From assembly GCA_013287375.1 (NCBI GenBank), contig JABDDX010000001.1, forward strand, positions 26,684 through 90,683: a stretch of 64,000 nucleotides of DNA. The letters run 5' to 3'. Made by a program: the position numbers and the translations under genes. Source of the stretch: Bacteroidota bacterium (GTDB lineage: Bacteria > Bacteroidota > Bacteroidia > Sphingobacteriales > Sphingobacteriaceae). The notes under the pieces are model-generated. The model was given only the letters and a program-made list of their open reading frames with translations, searched no databases and was not told the origin of the DNA. Shown here piece by piece: positions 41,712 to 50,792 of this stretch (the stretch's first letter is position 1; each line of letters starts with the position of its first letter).

Positions 41712-44201
41712 ATGTCTCAACCAACAATTGTCGTAGTTGGAAATGGAATGGTAGGATATAAGTTTTGTGAGAAACTAGTATCCAGATCAGCCCAATTCAA
41801 TATTATCGTGTTCGGCGAAGAGTCCCGCATTGCTTATGACAGGGTGCATCTAAGCGAATACTTTAATGGCAAGTCTGCCGATGATTTGTCGCTTTCCACT
41901 TTATCCTGGTATGCTGATAACGGTATTGCTCTTCATTTAGATGATCCTATACAGGAAATTAACCGCATTGACAAAACTGTGCACTCCTTAAAAGGAACGG
42001 TAATAAAATATGATTACCTGGTATTGGCAACTGGCTCATCTCCTTTCGTTCCAAATATAGAGGGTATTGAAAAAAATGGTGTATTTGTTTATCGCACCAT
42101 TGAGGATCTGGACCTAATTAGGGATTATGCCGCTAATGCAAAAGTTGGTGCGGTAATGGGTGGTGGCTTATTGGGACTGGAGGCCGCCAAGGCATTAATA
42201 GATCTCGGTATTAAAGAAACTCATGTTATTGAATTTGCGCCGCGCTTAATGCCAAGGCAGATCGATTCTGCCGGAAGTGCCATGCTGCAATCAAAGCTAA
42301 AGCAATTTGGGTTGAGTATCCATTTAAACAAAAGTACATCTGAGATTGCGGGTGATGATAAAATAGAATTTCTGAAATTTAATGATGATACATCGCTAAT
42401 GGTTGATATGCTGGTTATATCAGCAGGGATACGCCCCCGTGATGAGCTGGCAAAGCTTGCGGGTTTGCAAACGAGCAGTCGCGGCGGTATTATGGTTAAC
42501 GAAAAAATGCAAACCAGCGATGAGTGTATTTTTGCGATAGGTGAATGCGCGCTTTATAACAGTATGATATACGGGTTGGTTGCCCCCGGTTACGAAATGG
42601 CCGATATTGTAGTAGCGTATTTAACCGGAGGTGATAAATTTTTCTATGGTTATGATATGAGCACTAAGTTAAAGCTGATTGGTGTGGATGTTGCAAGTTT
42701 TGGTGATGCCTTTGTTACCGAACCTGAGTGCCGGACAATCGTATTCGAGGATACTCATAAAGGCATATACAAGCGTATTAATATCAGTAATGATGGTAAA
42801 TATTTATTAGGCGGCATTTTAGTTGGCGAAGCAGAGGCTTACAACATATTGCTGCAAACGGTTAATAACAAAATACTGCTTCCCCCTAATCCCGAAGATT
42901 TGATATTGGGATCACGGGGAGGTGAAGGTGTTGAAGGTGCCGGGCTTATGAGTTTGCCTGATGACGCGTTAATATGTTCATGCGAGGCGGTGAGTAAACT
43001 GGCAATATGCTCAGCGGTTAATGAAGGCGCATCGGGTATTGATGATATAAAGAAATGCACCAAAGCTGGAACCGGTTGTGGTGGTTGTGTTCCGTTGGTT
43101 AAGGATTTGATAGCCGGTACCATGAAAGCCAATGGCCAGTACGTTAAAAATGTAATATGCGAGCATTTCGACTATTCGCGGCAGGAGCTGTTTGATATGG
43201 TGAAAATAAACAAGCTCAAAAACTACGACCTGGTGTTGGATCATTTTGGCAAAGGTGATGGTTGTGAAGTATGTAAACCGGCGGTAGCAAGTATTCTTTC
43301 CAGCTTATGGAACGATGTAATTGTAAAACAGGATACCATACAGGATAGTAACGACAGGTATCTGGCTAATATTCAAAAAGGAGGCACTTACTCGGTAGTG
43401 CCCCGTATTCCGGGTGGTGAAATTACGCCGGATAAACTGATTGTCATTGGGCAGGTTGCAAAAAGATACGGTCTTTATACCAAAATAACGGGCGGTCAGC
43501 GTATTGATATGTTTGGTGCCCATGTAAATGATTTACCTGCAATTTGGGAAGAATTAATTGACGCGGGTTTTGAAAGTGGACATGCATATGGCAAATCATT
43601 GCGTACAGTTAAAAGCTGCGTGGGTAGCACCTGGTGTCGATATGGTTTGCATGATAGTGTTTCATTTGCTATCGAAATTGAAGAGCGTTATAAAGGGGTA
43701 AGATCTCCGCATAAATTAAAGGGAGGTGTTAGTGGCTGTGTTCGTGAATGTGCAGAAGCGCAGGCAAAGGATTTTGGTATTATCGCTACCGAAAAAGGAT
43801 GGAATTTATATGTATGCGGTAATGGTGGATCAAAACCGCAGCATGCGCAACTATTGGCTACAGATATTGATAGCGCGACTTGTATAAAATATCTGGATAG
43901 GTTCCTGATGTTCTATATTAAAACAGCTGATCCATTGACCCGGACTGCAACCTGGTTGAATAAAATGGATGGCGGTATCGCTTATCTGAAAAACGTAATC
44001 ATCAATAATAGTTTGGATATAAATGAACAGTTAGAAGAAGAAATGCAGGATTTGGTTAACACCTACCATTGTGAATGGAAAGAGGTAGTGGAAAATGATG
44101 AGTTGCGTAAACGCTTTGTTCATTTTATTAATGCGCCCGAAGAAAAAGATCCGGCAATAAAATTTGAACCAATGCGTGAACAGATCAAAGCTAAATGGTA
44201 G
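41712..44201 (+). CDS. nirB: Nitrite reductase (NADH) large subunit NirB
   Basis: An 829-aa cytosolic enzyme reducing nitrite to ammonium with NADH. Order: FAD/NAD domain (IVVVGNGMVGYKF; VMGGGLLGLEAAKAL), BFD-like [2Fe-2S] domain with Cys422, Cys424, Cys456, Cys459, then sulfite/nitrite-reductase half domains and the siroheme-[4Fe-4S] ligands Cys636, Cys642, Cys676, Cys680 (C-x5-C, C-x3-C). All cofactor ligands are intact. nirD follows 44 bp downstream, and siroheme synthesis lies upstream, so the local set is complete for nitrite assimilation. Confidence 0.95.
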   Translation: MSQPTIVVVGNGMVGYKFCEKLVSRSAQFNIIVFGEESRIAYDRVHLSEYFNGKSADDLSLSTLSWYADNGIALHLDDPIQEINRIDKTVHSLKGTVIKYDYLVLATGSSPFVPNIEGIEKNGVFVYRTIEDLDLIRDYAANAKVGAVMGGGLLGLEAAKALIDLGIKETHVIEFAPRLMPRQIDSAGSAMLQSKLKQFGLSIHLNKSTSEIAGDDKIEFLKFNDDTSLMVDMLVISAGIRPRDELAKLAGLQTSSRGGIMVNEKMQTSDECIFAIGECALYNSMIYGLVAPGYEMADIVVAYLTGGDKFFYGYDMSTKLKLIGVDVASFGDAFVTEPECRTIVFEDTHKGIYKRINISNDGKYLLGGILVGEAEAYNILLQTVNNKILLPPNPEDLILGSRGGEGVEGAGLMSLPDDALICSCEAVSKLAICSAVNEGASGIDDIKKCTKAGTGCGGCVPLVKDLIAGTMKANGQYVKNVICEHFDYSRQELFDMVKINKLKNYDLVLDHFGKGDGCEVCKPAVASILSSLWNDVIVKQDTIQDSNDRYLANIQKGGTYSVVPRIPGGEITPDKLIVIGQVAKRYGLYTKITGGQRIDMFGAHVNDLPAIWEELIDAGFESGHAYGKSLRTVKSCVGSTWCRYGLHDSVSFAIEIEERYKGVRSPHKLKGGVSGCVRECAEAQAKDFGIIATEKGWNLYVCGNGGSKPQHAQLLATDIDSATCIKYLDRFLMFYIKTADPLTRTATWLNKMDGGIAYLKNVIINNSLDINEQLEEEMQDLVNTYHCEWKEVVENDELRKRFVHFINAPEEKDPAIKFEPMREQIKAKW

Positions 44202-44245
44202 CGTGTTTTTTTAATTATTAATCACAAAAATTAAACAAGATTCAT

Positions 44246-44596
44246 ATGGAAACGATACTAGATATTGAATGGGTGTTGGCTTGCTATGCAGATGACGTGC
44301 CTGCCAATGGCGGGGCATGCGTAAAACATGGCAATGAGCAGATAGCGATATACAACTTTGTCCGTCGTGGCGAATGGTATGCTACGCAAAATCTTTGTCC
44401 GCATAAACAGCAGATGGTTTTATCGCGCGGGATGATTGGCAGCGAAGGTGATAGCTGCGAGCCTAAGGTAGCTTGCCCTTTTCATAAAAAAACCTTTTCG
44501 CTATTAAGTGGTGAGTGCTTAAGTGGCGATGAATTTCAGATAAAAACTTATCCTGTACGGGTTGAAGACGGTAAGGTGTATATTGGTATAGTTTAA
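44246..44596 (+). CDS. nirD: Nitrite reductase small subunit NirD (Rieske type)
   Basis: A 116-aa Rieske-fold subunit. Both ligand pairs are present: CPH (Cys51, His53) and CPFH (Cys77, His80), so it should bind a [2Fe-2S] cluster, unlike the cluster-free NirD of enterobacteria. It partners NirB encoded upstream. Ends 5 bp before the convergent FNR-like gene. Confidence 0.92.
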   Translation: METILDIEWVLACYADDVPANGGACVKHGNEQIAIYNFVRRGEWYATQNLCPHKQQMVLSRGMIGSEGDSCEPKVACPFHKKTFSLLSGECLSGDEFQIKTYPVRVEDGKVYIGIV

Positions 44597-44600
44597 TTTT

Positions 44601-45293
44601 CTAAACTTCGTCGTCGGCGGTTAGTAATAGTAACTTCTCTTTATCTATAACTTTTATGTATTTGTCATGAGCGGCTACTATGTTTTCATTCAGTAGTTCG
44701 GTTATCACCCTGAATACGGTCTCATAGGTAGCACCGATGAAAGATGCCAGGTCCTGCCGGGATAGCCTGATATTAATAAACCCATCTTCTTTTAATCCAA
44801 ATTGCTTCTCCAGATATATTAAGGCCTGGGCTACCCGCCCTTTAACCGGCATATGGGCAAGGTTGCGCATCTTGTTTTCTGATTCTTGCAAATCTTTTAC
44901 AAAAAACATCATCAATTGATACGTAAATTCATTATTAACTTTTAGGCTGGCCTCAAAAAAATCAAGATCAAAGTAACAAAGTATCCCATCCTCAAGCGCG
45001 GTAGCTGATATGGGATAAATTTTAGTATCGAGCCCCCGATGGCCAAATATGGCACCGTTTGATGCGAATCTCAAAATCACCTCCTTATCCTGTCCCCATT
45101 TTTTATGCACCTTAACATTGCCGCTCAATACAAAATAAATTCCTTTTACCGGATCGCCTTCCTGAAAGATTATTTCATTTTTTTTAACGAAAAAATTCTT
45201 TTTGCTGGCAGCAATTGCCCCTTTCCATTCCGGAAGACAATTTCTGCACAAAAAACAGCTATTCATGTCGCATGTAATTAGCTTTTTTTTCAT
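44601..45293 (-). CDS. Crp/Fnr family regulator with FNR-like cysteine set (1)
   Basis: A 230-aa regulator: N-terminal Cys cluster (Cys8, 13, 16, 19 in CDMNSCFLCRNC), a cNMP-binding-like beta roll (~25-120), a dimer helix and a Crp-type winged HTH (RQDLASFIGATYETVFRVITELL). Cys106 (GILCYFDL) aligns with the fourth [4Fe-4S] ligand of E. coli FNR (MVCEIPFE). I infer an oxygen- or NO-sensing Fe-S regulator. Recognition residues Glu and Arg (ETVFR) fit a TGAT half-site. It sits inside the nitrate/nitrite cluster and probably controls it. Confidence 0.85.
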   Translation of the reverse strand: MKKKLITCDMNSCFLCRNCLPEWKGAIAASKKNFFVKKNEIIFQEGDPVKGIYFVLSGNVKVHKKWGQDKEVILRFASNGAIFGHRGLDTKIYPISATALEDGILCYFDLDFFEASLKVNNEFTYQLMMFFVKDLQESENKMRNLAHMPVKGRVAQALIYLEKQFGLKEDGFINIRLSRQDLASFIGATYETVFRVITELLNENIVAAHDKYIKVIDKEKLLLLTADDEV

Positions 45294-45443
45294 AGAGGAG
45301 ACGTTTTTTTACTTTTTTCTAAGTTTTGCAATCAATAATTGATGCAATATAAGCTATTTGGCTGTTTTTGTATTTAAAAATTGATTTAAAATGATATAAA
45401 TAATGTCTTTTATTAAATAATATAAATTTAATTATTTAATAAA

Positions 45444-45469
45444 CTGATTATTATCATATAAATAATCAG
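45444..45469. promoter_or_regulatory. Dyad with FNR-like box in the narK/regulator divergent region
   Basis: TGAT-TATT-ATCA lies at 45445-45456; it is nested in CTGATTATT (45444-45452) / AATAATCAG (45461-45469), a perfect 9-bp inverted repeat. The 662-bp interval 45294-45955 serves both the FNR-like gene and the transporter; apart from this dyad and a hairpin at 45671 it is AT-rich with no supported gene. Confidence 0.55.
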
Positions 45470-45670
45470 TGATGTGATTATTGTATTGTAATTTTTTCAT
45501 TTTTGGCAACCATTTTTAATTGTTTATTGCTTTTGTCATAAAAATTACCATTTTTTAATCTTTAAATTGATTAAAAATATTAAATGAGTTATATTTATCA
45601 CAGTAAACATAAAATTAAGGTCAAATTTTATTAGCCTATGAATAAAACCGAAATATAATTGCATAAAAAA

Positions 45671-45703
45671 GCCCTGCCGGGAGGTCGCATTCCCAGACAG
45701 GGT
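45671..45703 (+). other. Hairpin in the nitrate-transporter leader region
   Basis: CCCTG/CAGGG outer stem (45672-45676, 45698-45702) and GGGA/TCCC inner stem (45679-45682, 45691-45694) around GGTCGCAT. It is not followed by a T-run. Could be a leader-RNA regulatory structure of the transporter transcript or half of a repeat. Confidence 0.4.
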
Positions 45704-45955
45704 TAAACAGTTTTCATTGCTTTAACAAATAAAAAACTTACTCAAATGTACAAAAATGTATTAAATCAGCGCATTGTTGCGCTATTTCTATGGTTTTCGT
45801 CCTGTTATTCATTCTTTCTGACGGAAACACAACCTATTAAGGCTCTCCTTCGCCGATTGACCCTAATATTAAATTGGTATTTGAACCAATATCTCTTATT
45901 CAATCAATTTTCGGCTACACATAATATTTTAAATAATACTTCAATTTAAAATATC

Positions 45956-47251
45956 ATGGAAAATCAACTTACTAAACTCAACATATTTTCGCTGAAAGGC
46001 GTGCAAATGAAAACGTTCCATATCACATGGCTTATGTTTTTTGTTTGCTTTTTTGGCTGGTTTGGCTTGGCGCCATTAATGCCCACCATACGTGCAGAAT
46101 TGCATTTAACTAAAGGTGAAGTAGGTAATTGCATCATCGCGTCGGTATCAGCAACAATAATAGCCAGGCTTTTTATAGGTAAATTATGTGATGTATGGGG
46201 GCCGCGTAAAACAGCTATCAGGCTTTTGATAATCGGTTCGCTGCCGGTTTTCCTGGTTGGCTTGGCGCATAGTTATACCACGTTCTTATTGTTTCGTTTG
46301 GCTATTGGTGTAATAGGAGCATCGTTTGTAATCACCCAATTCCACACCTCCATGATGTTCGCTCCCAAATTAAAAGGGACGGCAAACGCTATAACAGGCG
46401 GCTGGGGCAACCTGGGTGGTGGCGTAACCAATATGGTAATGCCTTTAATATTCGCTGCTATAGTTGGTTTTGGTTATACTAAAGCGGAGGCCTGGCGATA
46501 TGCCATGATTGTTCCAGGTGTAATGATGCTAATTATTGCCTTTTTATATTGGAAATACACTAAAGATACTCCCAATGGTAATTATGACGCAGTTGGCTAT
46601 AATGTTGGAAAATCAACAAAAACAGATTGGTCGGTTTTAGCCGATTGGAGGATATGGGCCTTAACCATCGGCTATGCCATGTGTTTCGGCATGGAGCTGA
46701 CTTTTGACAATGTGGCCTCGCTGCATTTTGTTGATTCGTTCCATCTTTCACAAAGCACTGCGGGCTTTTGGGCAGGGATATTCGGGTTTATGAATTTGTT
46801 TGCCCGTGCGCTGGGTGGTATTGTATCGGACAAGGTAGGCGGTAAATTCGGTATGCGTGGTAAGGGTTTATTACTAGCCGGAGTGCTATTTTTAGAAGGT
46901 GTTGGATTGATATTATTTGCACAGGCGGGTTCGCTTATGGTAGCCATAATTACCATGTTAACATTCGCGCTTTTTCTTAAAATGTCAAACGGAGCAACCT
47001 TTGGTATTGTTCCTTTTGTAAACACAAAAAATGTGGGCCTGGTGAGTGGGATAGTAGGTGCGGGTGGCAATTTGGGCGGGATGATGTTTGGCTTCTTATT
47101 TAAATCAAACTCCATTACCTACGTGCAAGCCTTTACCTACATCGGGTTTATTGTGATAGCGGTATCATTCATCGTATTAATAACAAGATTTCAAAAAACC
47201 AGTAATGAAGAAGTAGCCGTAGCCAGCCCACTGGCAAGCGGTGTGGCATAA
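45956..47251 (+). CDS. Nitrate/nitrite transporter, NarK/NasA-type MFS
   Basis: A 431-aa 12-helix inner-membrane carrier. The opening FHITWLMFFVCFFGWFGLAPLMPTIRAEL and the two nitrate-signature stretches, GVIGASFVITQFHTSMMFAPKLKGTANAITGGWGNLGGG and GLVSGIVGAGGNLGGMMFGFLF, identify the nitrate/nitrite porter family. It brings nitrate in for the reductase encoded 24 bp downstream. Confidence 0.93.
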   Translation: MENQLTKLNIFSLKGVQMKTFHITWLMFFVCFFGWFGLAPLMPTIRAELHLTKGEVGNCIIASVSATIIARLFIGKLCDVWGPRKTAIRLLIIGSLPVFLVGLAHSYTTFLLFRLAIGVIGASFVITQFHTSMMFAPKLKGTANAITGGWGNLGGGVTNMVMPLIFAAIVGFGYTKAEAWRYAMIVPGVMMLIIAFLYWKYTKDTPNGNYDAVGYNVGKSTKTDWSVLADWRIWALTIGYAMCFGMELTFDNVASLHFVDSFHLSQSTAGFWAGIFGFMNLFARALGGIVSDKVGGKFGMRGKGLLLAGVLFLEGVGLILFAQAGSLMVAIITMLTFALFLKMSNGATFGIVPFVNTKNVGLVSGIVGAGGNLGGMMFGFLFKSNSITYVQAFTYIGFIVIAVSFIVLITRFQKTSNEEVAVASPLASGVA

Positions 47252-47275
47252 ATACCCGAAGAGAAAATTTAAGCT

Positions 47276-50200
47276 ATGGCGTTAACAAAACAACCTGTAA
47301 ATCAACTAACCAGCACCTGCTGTTATTGCGGGGTTGGCTGTGGTGTGGTTGTTAATAAAGAAAAAAACGGAAGCATAACGCTTACGGGTAACAAAGATCA
47401 TCCGGTTAATAAGGGAATGCTTTGCAGTAAGGGGCTTAATCTGCATTATACCGTAAATGATAAAAGCGACAGGTTACTTTATCCGCAAATGAGGTACAAT
47501 AAAAGCATGCCTATGCAGCGCGTTAGCTGGGATGATGCGCTGGACCGGACAGCGGCAGTATTTAAAACTTTCATTGATAAGTACGGCCCGGATTCGGTTG
47601 CTTTTTATGCCTCCGGGCAATGTCTAACAGAAGAATATTATGTAGTTAATAAACTGATGAAAGGGTTTATTGGCAGCAATAATATTGATACTAACTCCCG
47701 GCTTTGTATGAGCAGCGCTGTGGCAGCCTATAAAATTGCTTTGGGAGAGGATAGTGTGCCTATTTGTTATGATGATATTGAACTTGCCGATTGTATACTC
47801 GTAATGGGTGGCAACCCTGCATGGTGCCACCCAATATTATGGCGTAGGGTAGAGGCGCATAAGGTAGCCAACCCTGAGGTGAAGATTATCATAGTAGATC
47901 CACGGGTTACTGATTCATGCGCCAATGCCGATCTGCATCTGCAAATAAATCCCGGTACGGATATTACCCTTAACCATGCTATCGGCAGGTTACTGATAGA
48001 GAACGGCGATATCGACTTTAATTTTATTAAAGATCATGCCGAAGGATTTGAAGCCTATAGTGAAATAGTTTTTAAGAATAGTTTGTTTGACGCTGCAAAG
48101 ACATGCGGATTGAGCGAAAGCGATATCCGCCTTGCAGCGCAATACATCGGCGAAGCCAAAGGTTTTATCACCATGTGGACAATGGGGCTTAATCAAAGCG
48201 CCATTGGTGTAAATAAAAATTTAAGTCTTATTAATTTAAACCTGATAACCGGGCATATAGGTAAACCTGGTTCGGGGCCGCTATCACTTACCGGCCAGCC
48301 TAATGCGATGGGCGGAAGGGAGGTTGGCGGGTTAGCAAATTTACTGCCCGCGCATCGTGATCTGGGCAACCCCCTGCATCGCGAGGAAGTACAAAAGTTT
48401 TGGGGAGGAAAACCCATTCAGCCCAAACCCGGTTTAACAGCTACCGAAATGTTCGAGGCGTTAAATGATGGTCGTTTAAAAGCCATCTGGATAATGTGCA
48501 CCAATCCCTTAACCAGTTTGCCAAATGTTCGTTTGGCTGAAGAAGCTTTGAAGAAAGCGAAATTTGTGGTGGTGCAGGAGATCAGTAACAAGCCGGAAAC
48601 CCTGGTTTATGCTGATGTGATATTGCCCGCCGCTGCCTGGGCCGAAAAAGAGGGGACAATGACCAACTCTGAACGGCGGATAAGTTATCTGAACAAAATT
48701 GTGGAACCACCAGGAGAAGCTATTCCCGATGCGGAAATTATTTGCCGCTTTGCCCGCAAAATGGGCTACAAAGGGTTTGATTTTGAAAACCCTGCGGCCA
48801 TCTATGCCGAGCACGTTAAATTAACCGCCAAAACCAATATTGATATAAGCGGCTTAAGCTATGATATATTAAAAGAGCGTAAAACCGTACAATGGCCCTA
48901 CAAAAAGAAAGGCCCGCTGGATGGCAAACCTCGTTTATTCACCGATCATAATTTTTACAGGCCATCAAAAAAAGCGCTGATTAGTGCCGTTCCTGACACG
49001 CTGACCAGTGAATTGCCGAATGATGATTATCCCTTGATATTAACCACGGGCCGCATCCGCGATCAGTGGCATACCATGAGTAAAACCGGCAAAGTAAATA
49101 AGCTTAACCAGCATTATAAGCAGGCTTTTTTAGAGATTCATCCGGATGATGCTGAAATATTGGGGTTAAAAGAATTGGACATTGCCGTTATTACATCCCG
49201 GCGGGGCGAGGTACAGGTGCAAACAAAAATATCGCCACAAATAAAAAAAGGTGTTGTGTTTTTGCCGATGCATTGGGGCAAAATATTGGGCAGTGATCTT
49301 AACCGGGCCAATAATCTAACCAGTGATCTGGTCGACCCAATTTCAAAGGAACCTGATTTTAAATACTGTGCTGTTAATGTAAAAAAGTTTGTAAAACCAT
49401 TTCAACACATCGTAGTGATTGGTGCAGGAGCAGGAGCTTATGGTTTTGTAAAATCATACCGGGAATTAAACCCTGATGACGAAATAACTATTTTCAGCAA
49501 AGAGAACCATTCGTTCTACAATCGCGTGATGCTACCGGATTATATCAGCGGCGAACAGAAATGGGAGCAGCTGGTAAAAATGAAGGACAGCGAAGAACCC
49601 GGTTATAATATCAGTTTACTAAGGGGCGTAAGCATTGAAAAAATTGACCGCGAGAATAAGCAGGTTACGGATTCCCGGGGGATAAAAACTTCTTACGATA
49701 TTTTATTGATGGCTACCGGCAGCCGGGCATCTATACCTAAAAATACACCATCGTTACCGGGCATATTCAGCATGCGTAGCCGTAACGATGCCGATAACTT
49801 TAAAAAGCATGTGCCTAAAAATGGTCATGTAGTAGTTGTTGGTGGTGGGTTATTGGGTTTGGAGATGGCTGCCTCGTTACGCGAGATCGGTATTAAGATT
49901 ACTATTATTCATCGTACATCACGCTTTTTAAACAGGCAATTGGATGCATTGGGCAGCCAACTATTGCACGAGGAAATGACCGATCAGGGCTGCGATATTT
50001 ATTATGATGATGAAGTACAGTTGTTTTACGGGAGATCGAAATTAACAGGCATCGGCCTAAAAAGCGGCCGTAAGATAAATTGTGATGCCATGATATTGGC
50101 AATAGGTACCACGCCTAATCTTGAAATTGCTAAAGATTGCGGGCTGACCATAAAACGAGGCGTTATTGTAAATGAACGGATGCAAACCAATGACCCATCT

Positions 50201-50785
50201 ATTTATGCCGTTGGTGAAATAGCGGAATTTGAAGGCACACTGTACGGCATTACCGCCGCTGCGGAACAACAGGCCGAAGTGGTAGCCAAATATATGAATG
50301 GCGATATAGCAAGCTACTATAAAGGCAGCTTATTTATGAATATCATAAAAATACATGGATTCGACCTATGCAGTATCGGCTTGTCTGAATGCCCGGATGA
50401 TAAGGCTTATGAAGAGATAGTTTTTATTGATAAGGCAAAGCGGTACTACAAAAAATGCATCATCCATGAGGATAAACTGGTGGGTACTATTTTGATTGGC
50501 GATAAAAGCGAATTTCAGGAGTTCAGGACGCTTATAGGCAATAAAACCGAGCTGAATGAAAAACGCATACAGCTATTAAGAAGCGGAAACAAAGTTGAAC
50601 CGGTATTGGGTAAGCTGGTTTGCAGTTGCAATAACGTAGGCAGCGAAAATATACTCAACAAAATAGCTACCGGCTGCCATACGCTAAAGGACTTGTGCGA
50701 TACTACCGGTGCCGGCACCGGCTGTGGATCATGCAGGCCCGAAGTGAAGCGCTTGTTGGAAGAAAGTTTAAAAGCAATAGTTTAA
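47276..50785 (+). CDS. Assimilatory nitrate reductase fused to an NAD-linked flavoprotein module
   Basis: A 1169-aa fusion. Residues ~1-690: molybdenum bis-MGD nitrate reductase with an N-terminal [4Fe-4S] motif (Cys15, Cys18, Cys22, Cys50) and MGGNPAWCHPILWRRVEA-type cofactor contacts. Residues ~705-1100: FAD/NAD pyridine-nucleotide oxidoreductase (VIGAGAGAYGFVKSYREL; VVVGGGLLGLEMAASL), similar to the N-terminal half of NirB. Residues ~1110-1165: BFD-like [2Fe-2S] domain (CSCNNVGS...GCGSCRPE). It could pass electrons from NADH to nitrate in one chain. Second gene of the operon; the next gene starts 7 bp later. Confidence 0.93.
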   Translation: MALTKQPVNQLTSTCCYCGVGCGVVVNKEKNGSITLTGNKDHPVNKGMLCSKGLNLHYTVNDKSDRLLYPQMRYNKSMPMQRVSWDDALDRTAAVFKTFIDKYGPDSVAFYASGQCLTEEYYVVNKLMKGFIGSNNIDTNSRLCMSSAVAAYKIALGEDSVPICYDDIELADCILVMGGNPAWCHPILWRRVEAHKVANPEVKIIIVDPRVTDSCANADLHLQINPGTDITLNHAIGRLLIENGDIDFNFIKDHAEGFEAYSEIVFKNSLFDAAKTCGLSESDIRLAAQYIGEAKGFITMWTMGLNQSAIGVNKNLSLINLNLITGHIGKPGSGPLSLTGQPNAMGGREVGGLANLLPAHRDLGNPLHREEVQKFWGGKPIQPKPGLTATEMFEALNDGRLKAIWIMCTNPLTSLPNVRLAEEALKKAKFVVVQEISNKPETLVYADVILPAAAWAEKEGTMTNSERRISYLNKIVEPPGEAIPDAEIICRFARKMGYKGFDFENPAAIYAEHVKLTAKTNIDISGLSYDILKERKTVQWPYKKKGPLDGKPRLFTDHNFYRPSKKALISAVPDTLTSELPNDDYPLILTTGRIRDQWHTMSKTGKVNKLNQHYKQAFLEIHPDDAEILGLKELDIAVITSRRGEVQVQTKISPQIKKGVVFLPMHWGKILGSDLNRANNLTSDLVDPISKEPDFKYCAVNVKKFVKPFQHIVVIGAGAGAYGFVKSYRELNPDDEITIFSKENHSFYNRVMLPDYISGEQKWEQLVKMKDSEEPGYNISLLRGVSIEKIDRENKQVTDSRGIKTSYDILLMATGSRASIPKNTPSLPGIFSMRSRNDADNFKKHVPKNGHVVVVGGGLLGLEMAASLREIGIKITIIHRTSRFLNRQLDALGSQLLHEEMTDQGCDIYYDDEVQLFYGRSKLTGIGLKSGRKINCDAMILAIGTTPNLEIAKDCGLTIKRGVIVNERMQTNDPSIYAVGEIAEFEGTLYGITAAAEQQAEVVAKYMNGDIASYYKGSLFMNIIKIHGFDLCSIGLSECPDDKAYEEIVFIDKAKRYYKKCIIHEDKLVGTILIGDKSEFQEFRTLIGNKTELNEKRIQLLRSGNKVEPVLGKLVCSCNNVGSENILNKIATGCHTLKDLCDTTGAGTGCGSCRPEVKRLLEESLKAIV

Positions 50786-50792
50786 CGGTAAC

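Noticed and set aside
41395-41727. 110-codon frame between cobA and nirB
   Set aside because: Very AT-rich, overlaps both neighbours' starts, lies in the shared promoter region.
45746-45949. 67-codon frame just before the nitrate transporter
   Set aside because: No domain, no hydrophobic pattern typical of a small membrane protein; likely 5' untranslated region, though a leader peptide cannot be fully excluded.
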